A stretch of 27,110 nucleotides of DNA, taken from positions 1 to 27,110 of the forward strand of contig JBJECG010000049.1 in NCBI GenBank assembly GCA_051870875.1, in the 5' to 3' direction. Positions 7,275 through 15,270 of the stretch are shown here, one piece after another. The stretch comes from Aphodosoma sp051870875. Its GTDB lineage: Bacteria; Bacteroidota; Bacteroidia; Bacteroidales; Paludibacteraceae. Positions within the stretch are counted from its first letter, which is position 1, and each line of letters begins with the position of its first letter. Both the position numbers and the translations under genes were made by a program. Under the pieces are notes generated by a model. The model was not told the origin of the DNA, did no database searches, and saw only the letters and a list, made by a program, of their open reading frames with translations.

Positions 7275-9134
7275 ATGCTCGATGACAAATATAAAGACCG
7301 CAGTCTGGTAGTAGGAGCTGTCATTGCACTATTTGTAATAATATTCATAGGGAGACTGGCCCAACTGCAACTTTTCGGCAACTACTCGGAGAAAGCGGAA
7401 AGCAATGCCTTCTACCGCAAAACGATATATGCTCCACGCGGATTGATATACGACCGCAACGGAAAACTTCTGGTTTACAACCAGCCGACCTACGATCTTA
7501 TGGTCACCGTCAAAGAAGTCAATTCGCAAAGCAAGCACGGGACGCCAGTCGACACAGCACAACTTTGTGATTTGCTCGGCATAACACGCCTGGAATTTGA
7601 CGAACGCATAAAAAATCTCAAAGACCGGCATCGCAATCCCGGCTACTCCCCACTTACTCCCCAGCGTTTCATAACGCAACTTTCTCCCGAAGAGTATGCA
7701 GTACTACAGGAACATCTGCGCAAATTTCCGGGGTTCAGCATACAAGGCCGTACACTGCGAAACTATACATACCCTTGCGCGGCCCATGTCCTTGGTTCGA
7801 TAGGCGAGGTAAGCCAAAACACCATAAATGCCGACCCTACGTACAAACTCGGCGACTATGCAGGGACTGACGGCATGGAACGTTCTTATGAACGCGAACT
7901 ACGCGGCGAAAACGGAGTTGAAATTCTCCTTCGCGATGCCAGAGGCAAAATACAAGGCAGCTATAAAGATGGGGAACTCGACTATGAACCAACCGCAGGA
8001 ACCAACATAACCTCCACACTCGACATCAGTCTGCAAATGCTGGCAGAAGAATTATTGTCGGGAAAGATAGGCAGCATAGTAGCCATAGAACCCAAAACCG
8101 GCGAAATACTGGCTTTGGCCTCAAGCCCAACATGGAACCCGTCGCACCTGGTCGGCAGACTTCGTTCCTCATATTACCCCATGCTGCTCAACGACCCCTG
8201 CAAACCCTTGCTCAACCGAGCTACCCAGGGGGTATATTCTCCGGGGTCAACATTCAAAACACTTCAGGCTCTTGTCTGTCTGCAGGAAGGCGGGATAACC
8301 GAACATACCGTATTCCCCTGCAACGGTCCGGCTTCGCAGCCGATAAAATGCACACACCACCACGGCAGTCCGGTATCACTCGAAGATGCCATCAAAGAGA
8401 GCTGCAACCCTTATTTCTGGGCAGCATACCGCTCTATGCTTGAATTGAACGGATACGGTGAAAACAACAAAAATTTCAAGGCGCAGTACGAAAAGTGGAG
8501 AAACGACATGATTGGTTTCGGCCTCGGACCGCACTTTACCGACTCCGACATACCTGGACTCCGACACGGTGCCATACCGACACAAAAGACCTATAACAAA
8601 TGGTATGGCGAACGAGGATGGAAAGCACAGACCATACGTTCAAACTCCATCGGACAGGGAGAAGTGGAAGTCACCCCAATACAGCTTGCCAATGCGGTTG
8701 CCGTGATAGCCAACAGCGGATACTACATAACCCCCCACGTCAACAAAGCCGACTCAATGCTCGACCACCGACATGAAGCTGCCATAGATACCAGACACTA
8801 TGCCGTAGTCCAACGCGGTATGCGGAAAATGTATCAGGATGGATCCGGCAGATGGTACCCGGTACCGGGTGTCGAAGTGTGCGGCAAAACCGGCACAACC
8901 GACAACAGCCACGGACGTCCGCACTCAATATTCATCGGCTATGCCCCTGCCGATGATCCTCAGATAGCAATAGCAGTAGTAATAGAAAATGCCGGATTCG
9001 GTGCCACCTGGGCTCTCCCAATAGCCTCACTCTGTATAGAACAGTATGTAAACGACTCGATCAGCTCAAGCCGCAACGCTCTATACGAACGAATGAAAAA
9101 CACTGTATTGAACGACAATGTCAAAAAACTTTAA
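7275..9134 (+). CDS. mrdA: Penicillin-binding protein 2 (elongation transpeptidase)
   Basis: PBP2 (619 aa) cross-links peptidoglycan during side-wall growth as the partner of RodA. One membrane anchor lies at about residues 11-27. A pedestal/dimerisation domain with YAPRGLIYDRNG (52-63) follows, then the transpeptidase domain with three signature motifs: STFK with catalytic Ser325, SCN at 376-378 and KTGT at 538-541. The length is normal for class B PBPs. It starts 40 nt after mreD and its last 17 nt overlap the start of rodA, implying coupled translation of the two partners. Confidence 0.97.
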   Translation: MLDDKYKDRSLVVGAVIALFVIIFIGRLAQLQLFGNYSEKAESNAFYRKTIYAPRGLIYDRNGKLLVYNQPTYDLMVTVKEVNSQSKHGTPVDTAQLCDLLGITRLEFDERIKNLKDRHRNPGYSPLTPQRFITQLSPEEYAVLQEHLRKFPGFSIQGRTLRNYTYPCAAHVLGSIGEVSQNTINADPTYKLGDYAGTDGMERSYERELRGENGVEILLRDARGKIQGSYKDGELDYEPTAGTNITSTLDISLQMLAEELLSGKIGSIVAIEPKTGEILALASSPTWNPSHLVGRLRSSYYPMLLNDPCKPLLNRATQGVYSPGSTFKTLQALVCLQEGGITEHTVFPCNGPASQPIKCTHHHGSPVSLEDAIKESCNPYFWAAYRSMLELNGYGENNKNFKAQYEKWRNDMIGFGLGPHFTDSDIPGLRHGAIPTQKTYNKWYGERGWKAQTIRSNSIGQGEVEVTPIQLANAVAVIANSGYYITPHVNKADSMLDHRHEAAIDTRHYAVVQRGMRKMYQDGSGRWYPVPGVEVCGKTGTTDNSHGRPHSIFIGYAPADDPQIAIAVVIENAGFGATWALPIASLCIEQYVNDSISSSRNALYERMKNTVLNDNVKKL

Positions 9135-10581
9135 CGTACTAAGCGCAACAGACAAATGGACAGTAGGATTGTATCTACTGCTGATACTCTTCGGATGGTG
9201 CAATATATACGGTGCCAGTGTCACCGAAGACCAGACTTCGATATTCGACCTCACCTGCCGTTCTGGGATGCAGGCCGTTTGGATAGGCATAAGTATAAGT
9301 ATGGCTCTGCTCATACTGTTTACTGACAGCCGGATCTTCTTTTTTGTACCATATATACTATACGGCATCACGATACTGGTACTCATTGTCACCATATTCG
9401 TTGCACCTGATATCAAAGGCTCCCACTCGTGGCTGCGGCTGGGTCCGGTAAGCATACAACCGGCCGAGTTTTCAAAATTCATCACATCACTCACATTGGC
9501 CAAAATCATCAGCCAGCCGCAATTCAGGCTGGACAATATACGCTCGTATGCCATAGTGAGCAGCGTGATACTGCTGCCAATGCTCATCATCATAGGCCAG
9601 CAGGAGACAGGATCAGCATTGGTCTACACTTCATTCCTGTTCATGCTTTACCGTGAAGGATTGCCCGGACTGATTCCCCTGCTGGGGCTGTGTGCCGTGG
9701 TATTGTTTGTCACAGTCATACGTATGAGCGATATTCCTGTATTGGGTGTGGAAAATACATCGATAGGGTTGTTTGCAGGTCTGTCTATCACATATGCCAT
9801 ATTCGTAATACTGCTGTACGTATATAAACGCGACAGGCTGAATACACTTATACTGTCGCTCTCCCCCATTCCTGTATTCGGAACGGCCTGTCTCATCCAC
9901 TGGTTGTGGATACCGGTAAATATGGTTTACGTCATGCTCGGTGTGATAGCGGCCGCTGCCGTCTACACATCAGTGATGGCTGCTGTCAGATGGAGGAAGG
10001 TATACATACTTACGGCTCTCTTTCTGCTGTTATGTTCCGGGTACTGCTTTTCGGCAGGATACATATTCGGCAGTGTGCTCCAACCACACCAACAGATGCG
10101 AATCAAAGTGCTTTTAGGTATGGCCGATGACCCTACCGGTATCAGCTACAATACCAACCAGGCCCGTATAGCAATAGGGTCAGGGGGCTTATTGGGAAAA
10201 GGGTTTCTGCAAGGCACCCAAACCAAGCTGAAATACGTGCCAGAACAGGATACCGACTTCATATTCTGCACAGTCGGAGAAGAATGGGGATTCTTGGGCA
10301 GCACCTTGGTTTTGATTCTGTTTCTGGCTTTTCTGTTCCGTCTGATATTCCTGGCAGAACGGCAGGAACTGAAATTCGCCCGTGTCTATGGATACTGTGT
10401 TACAGGTATATTCGCTTTCCATCTCTTTGTCAATGTAGGTATGGTACTGGGACTGGCACCCGTCATCGGAATCCCGCTGCCATTTTTCAGCTACGGGGGC
10501 TCGTCACTACTAAGTTTCACCATACTGCTTTTCATATTCCTGAAACTGGACACCATGCGCACCGAACGTATAAGACGGTAG
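9118..10581 (+). CDS. rodA: Rod shape-determining SEDS polymerase RodA
   Basis: RodA (487 aa) is the SEDS-family glycosyltransferase that polymerises lipid II into glycan strands in the inner membrane, working with PBP2. Family motifs visible are IQPAEFSK (113-120), GQQETGSALVY (160-170), PEQDTDFIF (375-383, whose second Asp, D380, matches the essential SEDS aspartate by my reading) and PLPFFSYGGSS (454-464). It is about 110 residues longer than E. coli RodA. The extra length lies mainly at about 180-320 and adds hydrophobic segments; I believe this is common in Bacteroidota RodA. The ATG at 9118 overlaps mrdA by 17 nt. A shared terminator follows at 10607-10650. Confidence 0.96.
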   Translation: MSKNFNVLSATDKWTVGLYLLLILFGWCNIYGASVTEDQTSIFDLTCRSGMQAVWIGISISMALLILFTDSRIFFFVPYILYGITILVLIVTIFVAPDIKGSHSWLRLGPVSIQPAEFSKFITSLTLAKIISQPQFRLDNIRSYAIVSSVILLPMLIIIGQQETGSALVYTSFLFMLYREGLPGLIPLLGLCAVVLFVTVIRMSDIPVLGVENTSIGLFAGLSITYAIFVILLYVYKRDRLNTLILSLSPIPVFGTACLIHWLWIPVNMVYVMLGVIAAAAVYTSVMAAVRWRKVYILTALFLLLCSGYCFSAGYIFGSVLQPHQQMRIKVLLGMADDPTGISYNTNQARIAIGSGGLLGKGFLQGTQTKLKYVPEQDTDFIFCTVGEEWGFLGSTLVLILFLAFLFRLIFLAERQELKFARVYGYCVTGIFAFHLFVNVGMVLGLAPVIGIPLPFFSYGGSSLLSFTILLFIFLKLDTMRTERIRR

Positions 10582-10606
10582 CAGAATGGGTTCAGACAAC
10601 ACGGAC

Positions 10607-10650
10607 AACAGCCCCTTAAAGCACGGAGATGCGAACTTTAGGGGGCTGTT
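10607..10650. terminator. Two-way terminator between rodA and tyrS
   Basis: The 15-nt arms AACAGCCCCTTAAAG (10607-10621) and CTTTAGGGGGCTGTT (10636-10650) pair fully, with one G-U pair, around a 14-nt loop. It lies in the 90-nt gap between the convergent genes rodA (plus) and tyrS (minus), so it can serve both. U-runs are short on either side. Confidence 0.8.
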
Positions 10651-10671
10651 TCGATACGGCTTTGCAACCTG

Positions 10672-11967
10672 TCAGTCTTTCACGACTATAAGGAAGTAGT
10701 TTTTCTTGCCACGTTGGACGAGAATATAGCGGTTGTTGAGCAGTGCCTCCTTGCCGATGACCGTGTCAATGGCGGAAAGTTTCTCTTTGTTGAGACTTAC
10801 ACCGCCTGACATAATCATTTTGCGTGCTTCGCCTTTCGACGGAAATATATCCGTAGCTTCAGCAAGAAGTGCAAGCGGCTGGATTCCGGCCTCTATTACC
10901 TGACGCCCTATTCCAAACTGAGGCACCCCATCGAATACCGACACCAAAGTCTCTTCATCGAGCTGACGCAAAGCATCGGCAGTAGCGTTGCCAAAAAGGA
11001 TGTCCGATGCTCCGACCGCGGCTTCATAGTCGGCCTCGGAATGTACCATAATGGTGACATCCTTAGCCAAACGCTTCTGCAACAGACGCAAATGCGGTGC
11101 CGCACGGTGTTCCGCCACCAGAGCTTCGCACTCCTCCTGCGTAATGCCGGTGAATATCTTGATATAACGCTCTGCATCCTCATCAGCTACATTGAGCCAG
11201 AACTGATAGAACTTGTATGACGAAGTATAGCGTTTGTCAAGCCATATATTACCACTCTCAGTCTTGCCGAACTTGCCTCCGTCAGCCTTCGTTATCAGCG
11301 GACAGGTAAGGGCATACGCCTCACCGCCACCCATACGGCGTATCAGTTCGGTTCCTGTGGTGATGTTGCCCCATTGGTCGCTGCCTCCCATCTGTAACTT
11401 GCAGTTCTTGTTTTTGTTGAGATATACGTAATCATAACCCTGCAACAACTGGTAAGTAAACTCTGTGAACGACATACCATTGTTGTACTCACCGTTGAGA
11501 CGTTTCTTGACCGAGTCCTTGGCCATCATATAATTGACAGTTATGAGTTTGCCCACATTACGTGCGAAATCAAGAAAGGTGAAGTCCTTCATCCAGTCGT
11601 AATTGTTGACCAACTCGGCTGCATTCGGTGCATCGGATGTAAAATCCAGGAATTTCGACAACTGTGCTTTGATGCAAGCCTGATTATGGCGCAACGTATC
11701 TTCGTCAAGCAGATTCCGTTCGGCCGATTTGCCGGATGGATCGCCAATCATACCTGTAGCACCACCTATAAGAGCTATCGGTTTGTGCCCGCAACGCTGT
11801 AGATGGCGCAGCATCATCACCCCGCACAAATGCCCTATATGCAAAGAATCGGCTGTCGGGTCGATACCCAAGTATGCCGATGTCATTTCTTTTGCCAATT
11901 GTTCTTCGGTACCGGGCATGATATCCTGTATCATCCCCCTCCATTTAAGTTCTTCTATGAAATTCAT
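10672..11967 (-). CDS. tyrS: Tyrosyl-tRNA synthetase
   Basis: TyrRS (431 aa) activates tyrosine with ATP and loads it onto tRNA-Tyr in the cytoplasm. Class I motifs are HIGH (43-46) and the KMSKS-equivalent KFGKT (232-236). GGSDQWGN (194-201) contributes to the tyrosine site, and a C-terminal S4 RNA-binding domain (about 355-431) contains EARKMIMSGGVSLNKEKL. Two in-frame ATGs lie six bases apart (complement of 11971-11973 and 11965-11967). I chose the second because homologues begin MNF.EELKWRG. The first would add only Met-Ile. It has a clear promoter at 12132-12162 and a leader of about 155 nt with a short ORF and hairpin. Confidence 0.97.
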   Translation of the reverse strand: MNFIEELKWRGMIQDIMPGTEEQLAKEMTSAYLGIDPTADSLHIGHLCGVMMLRHLQRCGHKPIALIGGATGMIGDPSGKSAERNLLDEDTLRHNQACIKAQLSKFLDFTSDAPNAAELVNNYDWMKDFTFLDFARNVGKLITVNYMMAKDSVKKRLNGEYNNGMSFTEFTYQLLQGYDYVYLNKNKNCKLQMGGSDQWGNITTGTELIRRMGGGEAYALTCPLITKADGGKFGKTESGNIWLDKRYTSSYKFYQFWLNVADEDAERYIKIFTGITQEECEALVAEHRAAPHLRLLQKRLAKDVTIMVHSEADYEAAVGASDILFGNATADALRQLDEETLVSVFDGVPQFGIGRQVIEAGIQPLALLAEATDIFPSKGEARKMIMSGGVSLNKEKLSAIDTVIGKEALLNNRYILVQRGKKNYFLIVVKD

Positions 11968-11988
11968 AATCATACATTTGTTATTGAT

Positions 11989-12120
11989 AAAAAATGGACA
12001 TGACTATGCAGCATATCCGTTGCAAAAGACTGAACAGCCAAGCACCCAGCCACAATAGAACAAATCGTGTATAGCCACATGCAGCCTGTATGTCTTGCGT
12101 TCAGTTTCCATCTTTATCAT
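11989..12120 (-). promoter_or_regulatory. tyrS leader: short ORF and terminator-like hairpin (candidate attenuator)
   Basis: Within the leader a reading frame of 38 codons runs from the complement of 12118-12120 (or 35 codons from 12109-12111) to a TAG at 12004-12006. From the second ATG it reads METERKTYRLHV at its start and has Tyr codons at 8, 19 and 33. Its end overlaps a hairpin on the minus strand: GGATATG (complement of 12012-12018) pairs with CATGTCC (complement of 11996-12002), with one G-U, around a 9-nt loop. Six U residues follow (11989-11994). The U-run ends 16 nt before the first tyrS ATG. This layout suggests premature termination control, but the stem is only 7 bp and no competing structure was worked out. 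Confidence 0.4.
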
Positions 12121-12131
12121 GCTAATAGGCG

Positions 12132-12162
12132 CAAAAGTACAACAAAAAACGCATACCGCAAA
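12132..12162 (-). promoter_or_regulatory. Promoter of tyrS
   Basis: On the minus strand TTTG (complement of 12159-12162) is followed after 19 nt by TACTTTTG (complement of 12132-12139), an exact consensus match. Transcription would begin near 12125. Confidence 0.75.
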
Positions 12163-12731
12163 ACAGTTTCCGGCACTTTCGTCAACGTCCGTCCAAATGA
12201 GACAACACAAGATATACGCTGCAATCAGACAAGAAGCGGCATTGTCCACGCTCTTCAAGAATGTTCTTCAAAGACTGGAATCATGCGGATCATGATATTG
12301 TTCAATCACTCCCGGTACCGTTGTCTGAAACATTTCCGAGTAGTAAACAGTCTGCATATATCCGCTACGTCTTTTCCCGAAGATTGTCCCATACAACAGT
12401 TTTGTATAACCTGACAAAGATATTTACAGCATTAATCCCCTGATTTTCCATTGTCTTTATTCCCGATGCTTCTGTCAGGCTGCACAAAAACCGTCTGTCC
12501 GTTGCCAAATAATTTTGCCTCTTTTTCGTAGTTTTACACAGTAGTGTCAACTCTGTGTCCGTGGCATACTGACGCCAGAAGGAAGAGGTTTGCAGCTGTT
12601 CCTCTGCCGTATTCATATTATTTCTTGTTTTCGCGCATTCCGCCTGTCGCAATACAGGATAACTGAAATGTTAATATTAAGTTGGTTACCGTCATTTGTT
12701 CCATTTTCTCGGTTATTCCGGCATTTTTTGC
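12163..12731. other. Gap between the tyrS promoter and recR, no supported gene
   Basis: About 570 nt without a gene I can support. The longest minus-strand frame (12365-12652, 95 codons, or 83 from an inner ATG) and a 115-codon plus-strand frame overlap each other and match no family I know. A short minus-strand frame at 12268-12357 reads in a protein-like way (MQTVYYSEMFQTTVPG...) and could be a remnant. A TAATTTTG box occurs at 12510-12517 without a -33 partner. Confidence 0.5.
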
Positions 12732-12739
12732 TAATTTTG
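12732..12739 (+). promoter_or_regulatory. -7 box of the likely recR promoter
   Basis: TAATTTTG matches TAnnTTTG and lies 27 nt before the recR ATG. No good TTTG is present 19-21 nt upstream, so the -33 element is weak. It lies downstream of an upstream in-frame start at 12682, which supports the ATG at 12766. Confidence 0.5.
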
Positions 12740-12765
12740 CGCTGGAAAACCACACAGCACACAAA

Positions 12766-13383
12766 ATGCAACAGCAATATCCGTCGCAAATATTGGAGAA
12801 TGCCGTCAACGCTTTCACATCGCTGCCGGGCATAGGCCGCAAGACAGCTCTGCGCCTTGCATTGCATATACTGCGACAAGGGCAGGAATCTGCCTCGCGG
12901 TTTACCGAAGCCATAAACGATCTGAGCCGTAACATACAATACTGCTCGGTATGCCACAATATATCAGACCAACCGGTATGCAACATCTGCTCCGACCCCA
13001 GACGCGACCACACTACCGTATGCATTGTGGAGAGCATAAAAGAAGTGATGCTTATAGAGAATACCGGACAATACCACGGTGTGTACCATGTATTGGGCGG
13101 AGTGATTTCCCCCATGAACGGTATAGCCCCGTCTGATTTGGAAATAGACTCACTTGTGGAAAGGGTAAAAAACGGGATGCCTAAGACAAAGGAAATAATC
13201 CTGGCACTCAACCCAAACATGGAAGGAGACACCACTGCATTCTACCTTTACCGCAGGCTGGCTCCATTCGATCTGAAAATCACTGCTATAGCACGCGGAG
13301 TAGCTGTAGGAGATGACCTTGAATACGCCGATGAGGTTACATTGGCACGCTCCATAGCCAACCGCGTCAGCTACAACGGCTGA
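12766..13383 (+). CDS. recR: Recombination protein RecR
   Basis: RecR (205 aa) works with RecO/RecF to load RecA at single-strand gaps during repair. Seen in order are an N-terminal helix-hairpin-helix region (FTSLPGIGRKTALRLALHIL, about 17-36), a four-cysteine zinc finger (C60, C63, C72, C75) and a Toprim domain from about 83 with VCIVESIKEVM and YHVLGGVISPMNGI. The length is normal. An in-frame start 28 codons upstream (12682) was rejected because RecR homologues begin near the chosen ATG and a -7 box lies between the two. A small membrane-protein gene follows after 63 nt. Confidence 0.97.
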   Translation: MQQQYPSQILENAVNAFTSLPGIGRKTALRLALHILRQGQESASRFTEAINDLSRNIQYCSVCHNISDQPVCNICSDPRRDHTTVCIVESIKEVMLIENTGQYHGVYHVLGGVISPMNGIAPSDLEIDSLVERVKNGMPKTKEIILALNPNMEGDTTAFYLYRRLAPFDLKITAIARGVAVGDDLEYADEVTLARSIANRVSYNG

Positions 13384-13446
13384 CAACCGGAGAAATCATA
13401 TTCCGCCAAAACGAACAGTAACATCATCAACCAGAAAAAAGAAAAC

Positions 13447-13923
13447 ATGCGCCACCCTAAACACCCGCTCACAGTAATATACTACATCGTACTTCTGTTG
13501 GCCGTACTGTCGGCCATGACAGGATATTACCTGACATGCAATCTCGGCATCTTCATTCCAAAAGAGTCTGCAGCAGCCACCACCATATACACCATAGTGC
13601 TATGTTACGTCATAGTCACAATGCCGATTTCGTTCTCTCTCTTCACATTCAAGCTGAAAAAAATCCGCCTGCTCGAAGACCTGCAGCTACGCTACCGCAT
13701 GTACGTAAACTATGCAGCTATACGGCTTGCAGTCATAGCCATAGGCCTTTCAGCCTCCATACTATCATATTATCTTACGCAACAAATGTCTCTCTTCTGG
13801 CTTGCCGGCATCGAAGCCATCGGAGCCATCATCTGCAAACCAACAGTCCGCCGCATCGAAGCAGATCTGGCATGTGAAGAAGACAAGCGCGAGAACGGCG
13901 GCAATGCCGACGACCAGCAGTAA
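13447..13923 (+). CDS. Uncharacterised four-helix membrane protein
   Basis: This 158-aa protein is not one I recognise by function. Four hydrophobic segments are visible at about residues 9-29, 43-68, 88-110 and 114-130. They are separated by short charged loops, one with KLKKIRLLEDLQLRYR between segments two and three. The C-terminal 28 residues are highly charged (EADLACEEDKRENGGNADDQ) and probably cytoplasmic. No signal peptide cleavage site or enzyme motif is apparent. It follows recR by 63 nt and precedes the DUF4293 gene by 44 nt, all on the same strand, so the three may be co-transcribed. Its composition and length suggest a real gene. Confidence 0.8.
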   Translation: MRHPKHPLTVIYYIVLLLAVLSAMTGYYLTCNLGIFIPKESAAATTIYTIVLCYVIVTMPISFSLFTFKLKKIRLLEDLQLRYRMYVNYAAIRLAVIAIGLSASILSYYLTQQMSLFWLAGIEAIGAIICKPTVRRIEADLACEEDKRENGGNADDQQ

Positions 13924-13967
13924 TCCGCACAGCAAATCAGCCACTGACCGATAAACACATTACAACT

Positions 13968-14432
13968 ATGATACAACGCATCCAAACAATTTACCTGCTT
14001 ACGGTAACCGTACTTTTCATTCTGATGCTATTCTTTCCGTACGCAACTTTTGTGTCGGCAGAAAACGAATTTGAACTTTCATTCCGCGGGACAATACCAG
14101 CAGGAAGTTCCGCATGGCAATGGACATCCACCACCGCATGGCTGTCTCTACTCAACACCGTCATCCCGGTTATCTCACTCATCACCGTCAACCTCTACCG
14201 GCACCGCATACTCCAGATACGCATGTCGATATTCAACATCATGCTCATGCTCGGTTTTTACGGACTGTTCTTCACCGTCAAAGCATTGCTCGGCAAACAA
14301 TACGAATATGATATCTTCGTGTACGGGTGGACACTTCTAATTCCATTGATCGCGGCCATACTCACATACTTTGCAATACGAGCCATCGCCAAAGACGAAA
14401 CACTCGTCCGCTCACTCGACCGCATAAGGTAA
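13968..14432 (+). CDS. DUF4293 family membrane protein
   Basis: This 154-aa protein has the pattern of the Bacteroidota DUF4293 family. It starts MIQRIQTIYLL, has a first membrane helix at about 7-27, then an extracytoplasmic segment of about 30 residues (EFELSFRGTIPAG...), then three further helices at about 58-76, 85-107 and 120-138. The C-terminus carries ARAIAKDETLVRSLDRIR-like charged residues (the actual text is IRAIAKDETLVRSLDRIR). The molecular function of the family is unknown to me. It lies 44 nt after the preceding membrane-protein gene and is the last plus-strand gene of the recR group. Confidence 0.85.
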   Translation: MIQRIQTIYLLTVTVLFILMLFFPYATFVSAENEFELSFRGTIPAGSSAWQWTSTTAWLSLLNTVIPVISLITVNLYRHRILQIRMSIFNIMLMLGFYGLFFTVKALLGKQYEYDIFVYGWTLLIPLIAAILTYFAIRAIAKDETLVRSLDRIR

Positions 14433-14811
14433 TAACCGTACCATCGCCTCATGAAAAAAATAAGAGCGACATAAACGGCTTACCGGAAACCATAAATACA
14501 GGAGAGTTTTTATTCTGTAGAAATTAGTGTTTGAGAGGCAAGGAATCCATATACCTGAGCAGAACCGGGCATCAGCAATACCATTGTAATCTGCCCGTTC
14601 CATTACAACTGAAATCTTGGGGACAAGCTAATGGTGTGACTGATTCCAATATGTCACTATTGACATATTGAGCACGGTTGCCACACAAAGTCATATCGAA
14701 ACGAAGTGGTTCCGGAAAGTTCTTTCCTTAACTTTCCGGAACCACTTCCACATTACAAATTTCATACTTTGACAGACGACATAAGCAATATGCCGTTCAG
14801 TATAGAGTTTG
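14433..14811. other. Convergent intergenic region with two perfect inverted repeats
   Basis: This 379-nt gap separates the DUF4293 gene (plus) from the SRPBCC gene (minus). It holds the 19-bp terminator-like palindrome at 14703-14748 and a perfect 10-bp inverted repeat, CAATATGTCA / TGACATATTG, at 14647-14670 with loop CTAT. A weaker pair, CGGGCA...TGCCCG, also occurs near 14567-14597. A minus-strand frame of 40 codons (14572-14694, beginning MTLCGNRAQY) is uninterrupted but matches no known family. The rest shows nothing I can name. Confidence 0.55.
14703..14748. terminator. Perfect 19-bp hairpin, probable terminator of the aroK unit
   Basis: GAAGTGGTTCCGGAAAGTT (14703-14721) is an exact inverted copy of 14730-14748, with an 8-nt loop. 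It lies 64 nt beyond the SRPBCC stop. On the minus strand the stem is followed by CGTTTCGATA rather than a pure U-run. It is 270 nt past the DUF4293 gene, so it most likely serves the minus-strand unit. Confidence 0.7.
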
Positions 14812-15240
14812 TCACATTCCGGCATTGATAGCTTGCGCCATCATGTCGGCCACACGTTCTATGCCGTCATCAAGTTTGCTGCCGACCATAGGACGCAACA
14901 TGAGCGGAATGTCAGCTTTCAAGGTAAGTTTCATGCGCGTGTCTGAATCCGAAACCCCGACCAGCTGAATCCAGAAATTGAACTGTATCGGAAAATTGTC
15001 GGCTCCAAATTTCAGCATTTTCGGAGCTTCACTATCCACCAAACGCAGCACCACCTTACCGACAGGCGATACCGAAAATGATATGGCATCCTGCTCTATC
15101 TTCAAATCCTGCACTTTGCTTTTGTGCTGTTCCGGTACAGCAGTCCAGTAACGCTCCAAATGGCGCAAATCGCTCAAAACGGCATATACATCGTCCTGAC
15201 TGCGAAACAACTGCTTCTGACGACTTTCGTAAGTGTTCAT
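14812..15240 (-). CDS. SRPBCC (START-like) domain protein
   Basis: This 142-aa protein has the layout of the SRPBCC/polyketide-cyclase-like fold. An N-terminal strand (YESRQKQLFRSQDDVYAVLSD, i.e. strand then helix) is followed by HLERYWTAVPEQ. A run of alternating hydrophobic strands comes next, and a long C-terminal helix (SKLDDGIERVADMMAQAINAG) forms the lid. Such proteins bind hydrophobic ligands in a central cavity, and nothing in the sequence reveals the ligand. It follows aroK by 30 nt on the same strand, so the two are probably co-transcribed, though a functional link to shikimate kinase is not evident. The start at the complement of 15238-15240 fits the fold. Confidence 0.8.
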   Translation of the reverse strand: MNTYESRQKQLFRSQDDVYAVLSDLRHLERYWTAVPEQHKSKVQDLKIEQDAISFSVSPVGKVVLRLVDSEAPKMLKFGADNFPIQFNFWIQLVGVSDSDTRMKLTLKADIPLMLRPMVGSKLDDGIERVADMMAQAINAGM

Positions 15241-15270
15241 AATCCGAATCTTTGTGTTCTGTAAATTATC

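Noticed and set aside
12682..12765. Upstream ATG for recR
   Set aside because: Adds 28 residues not found in RecR and precedes the likely -7 box.
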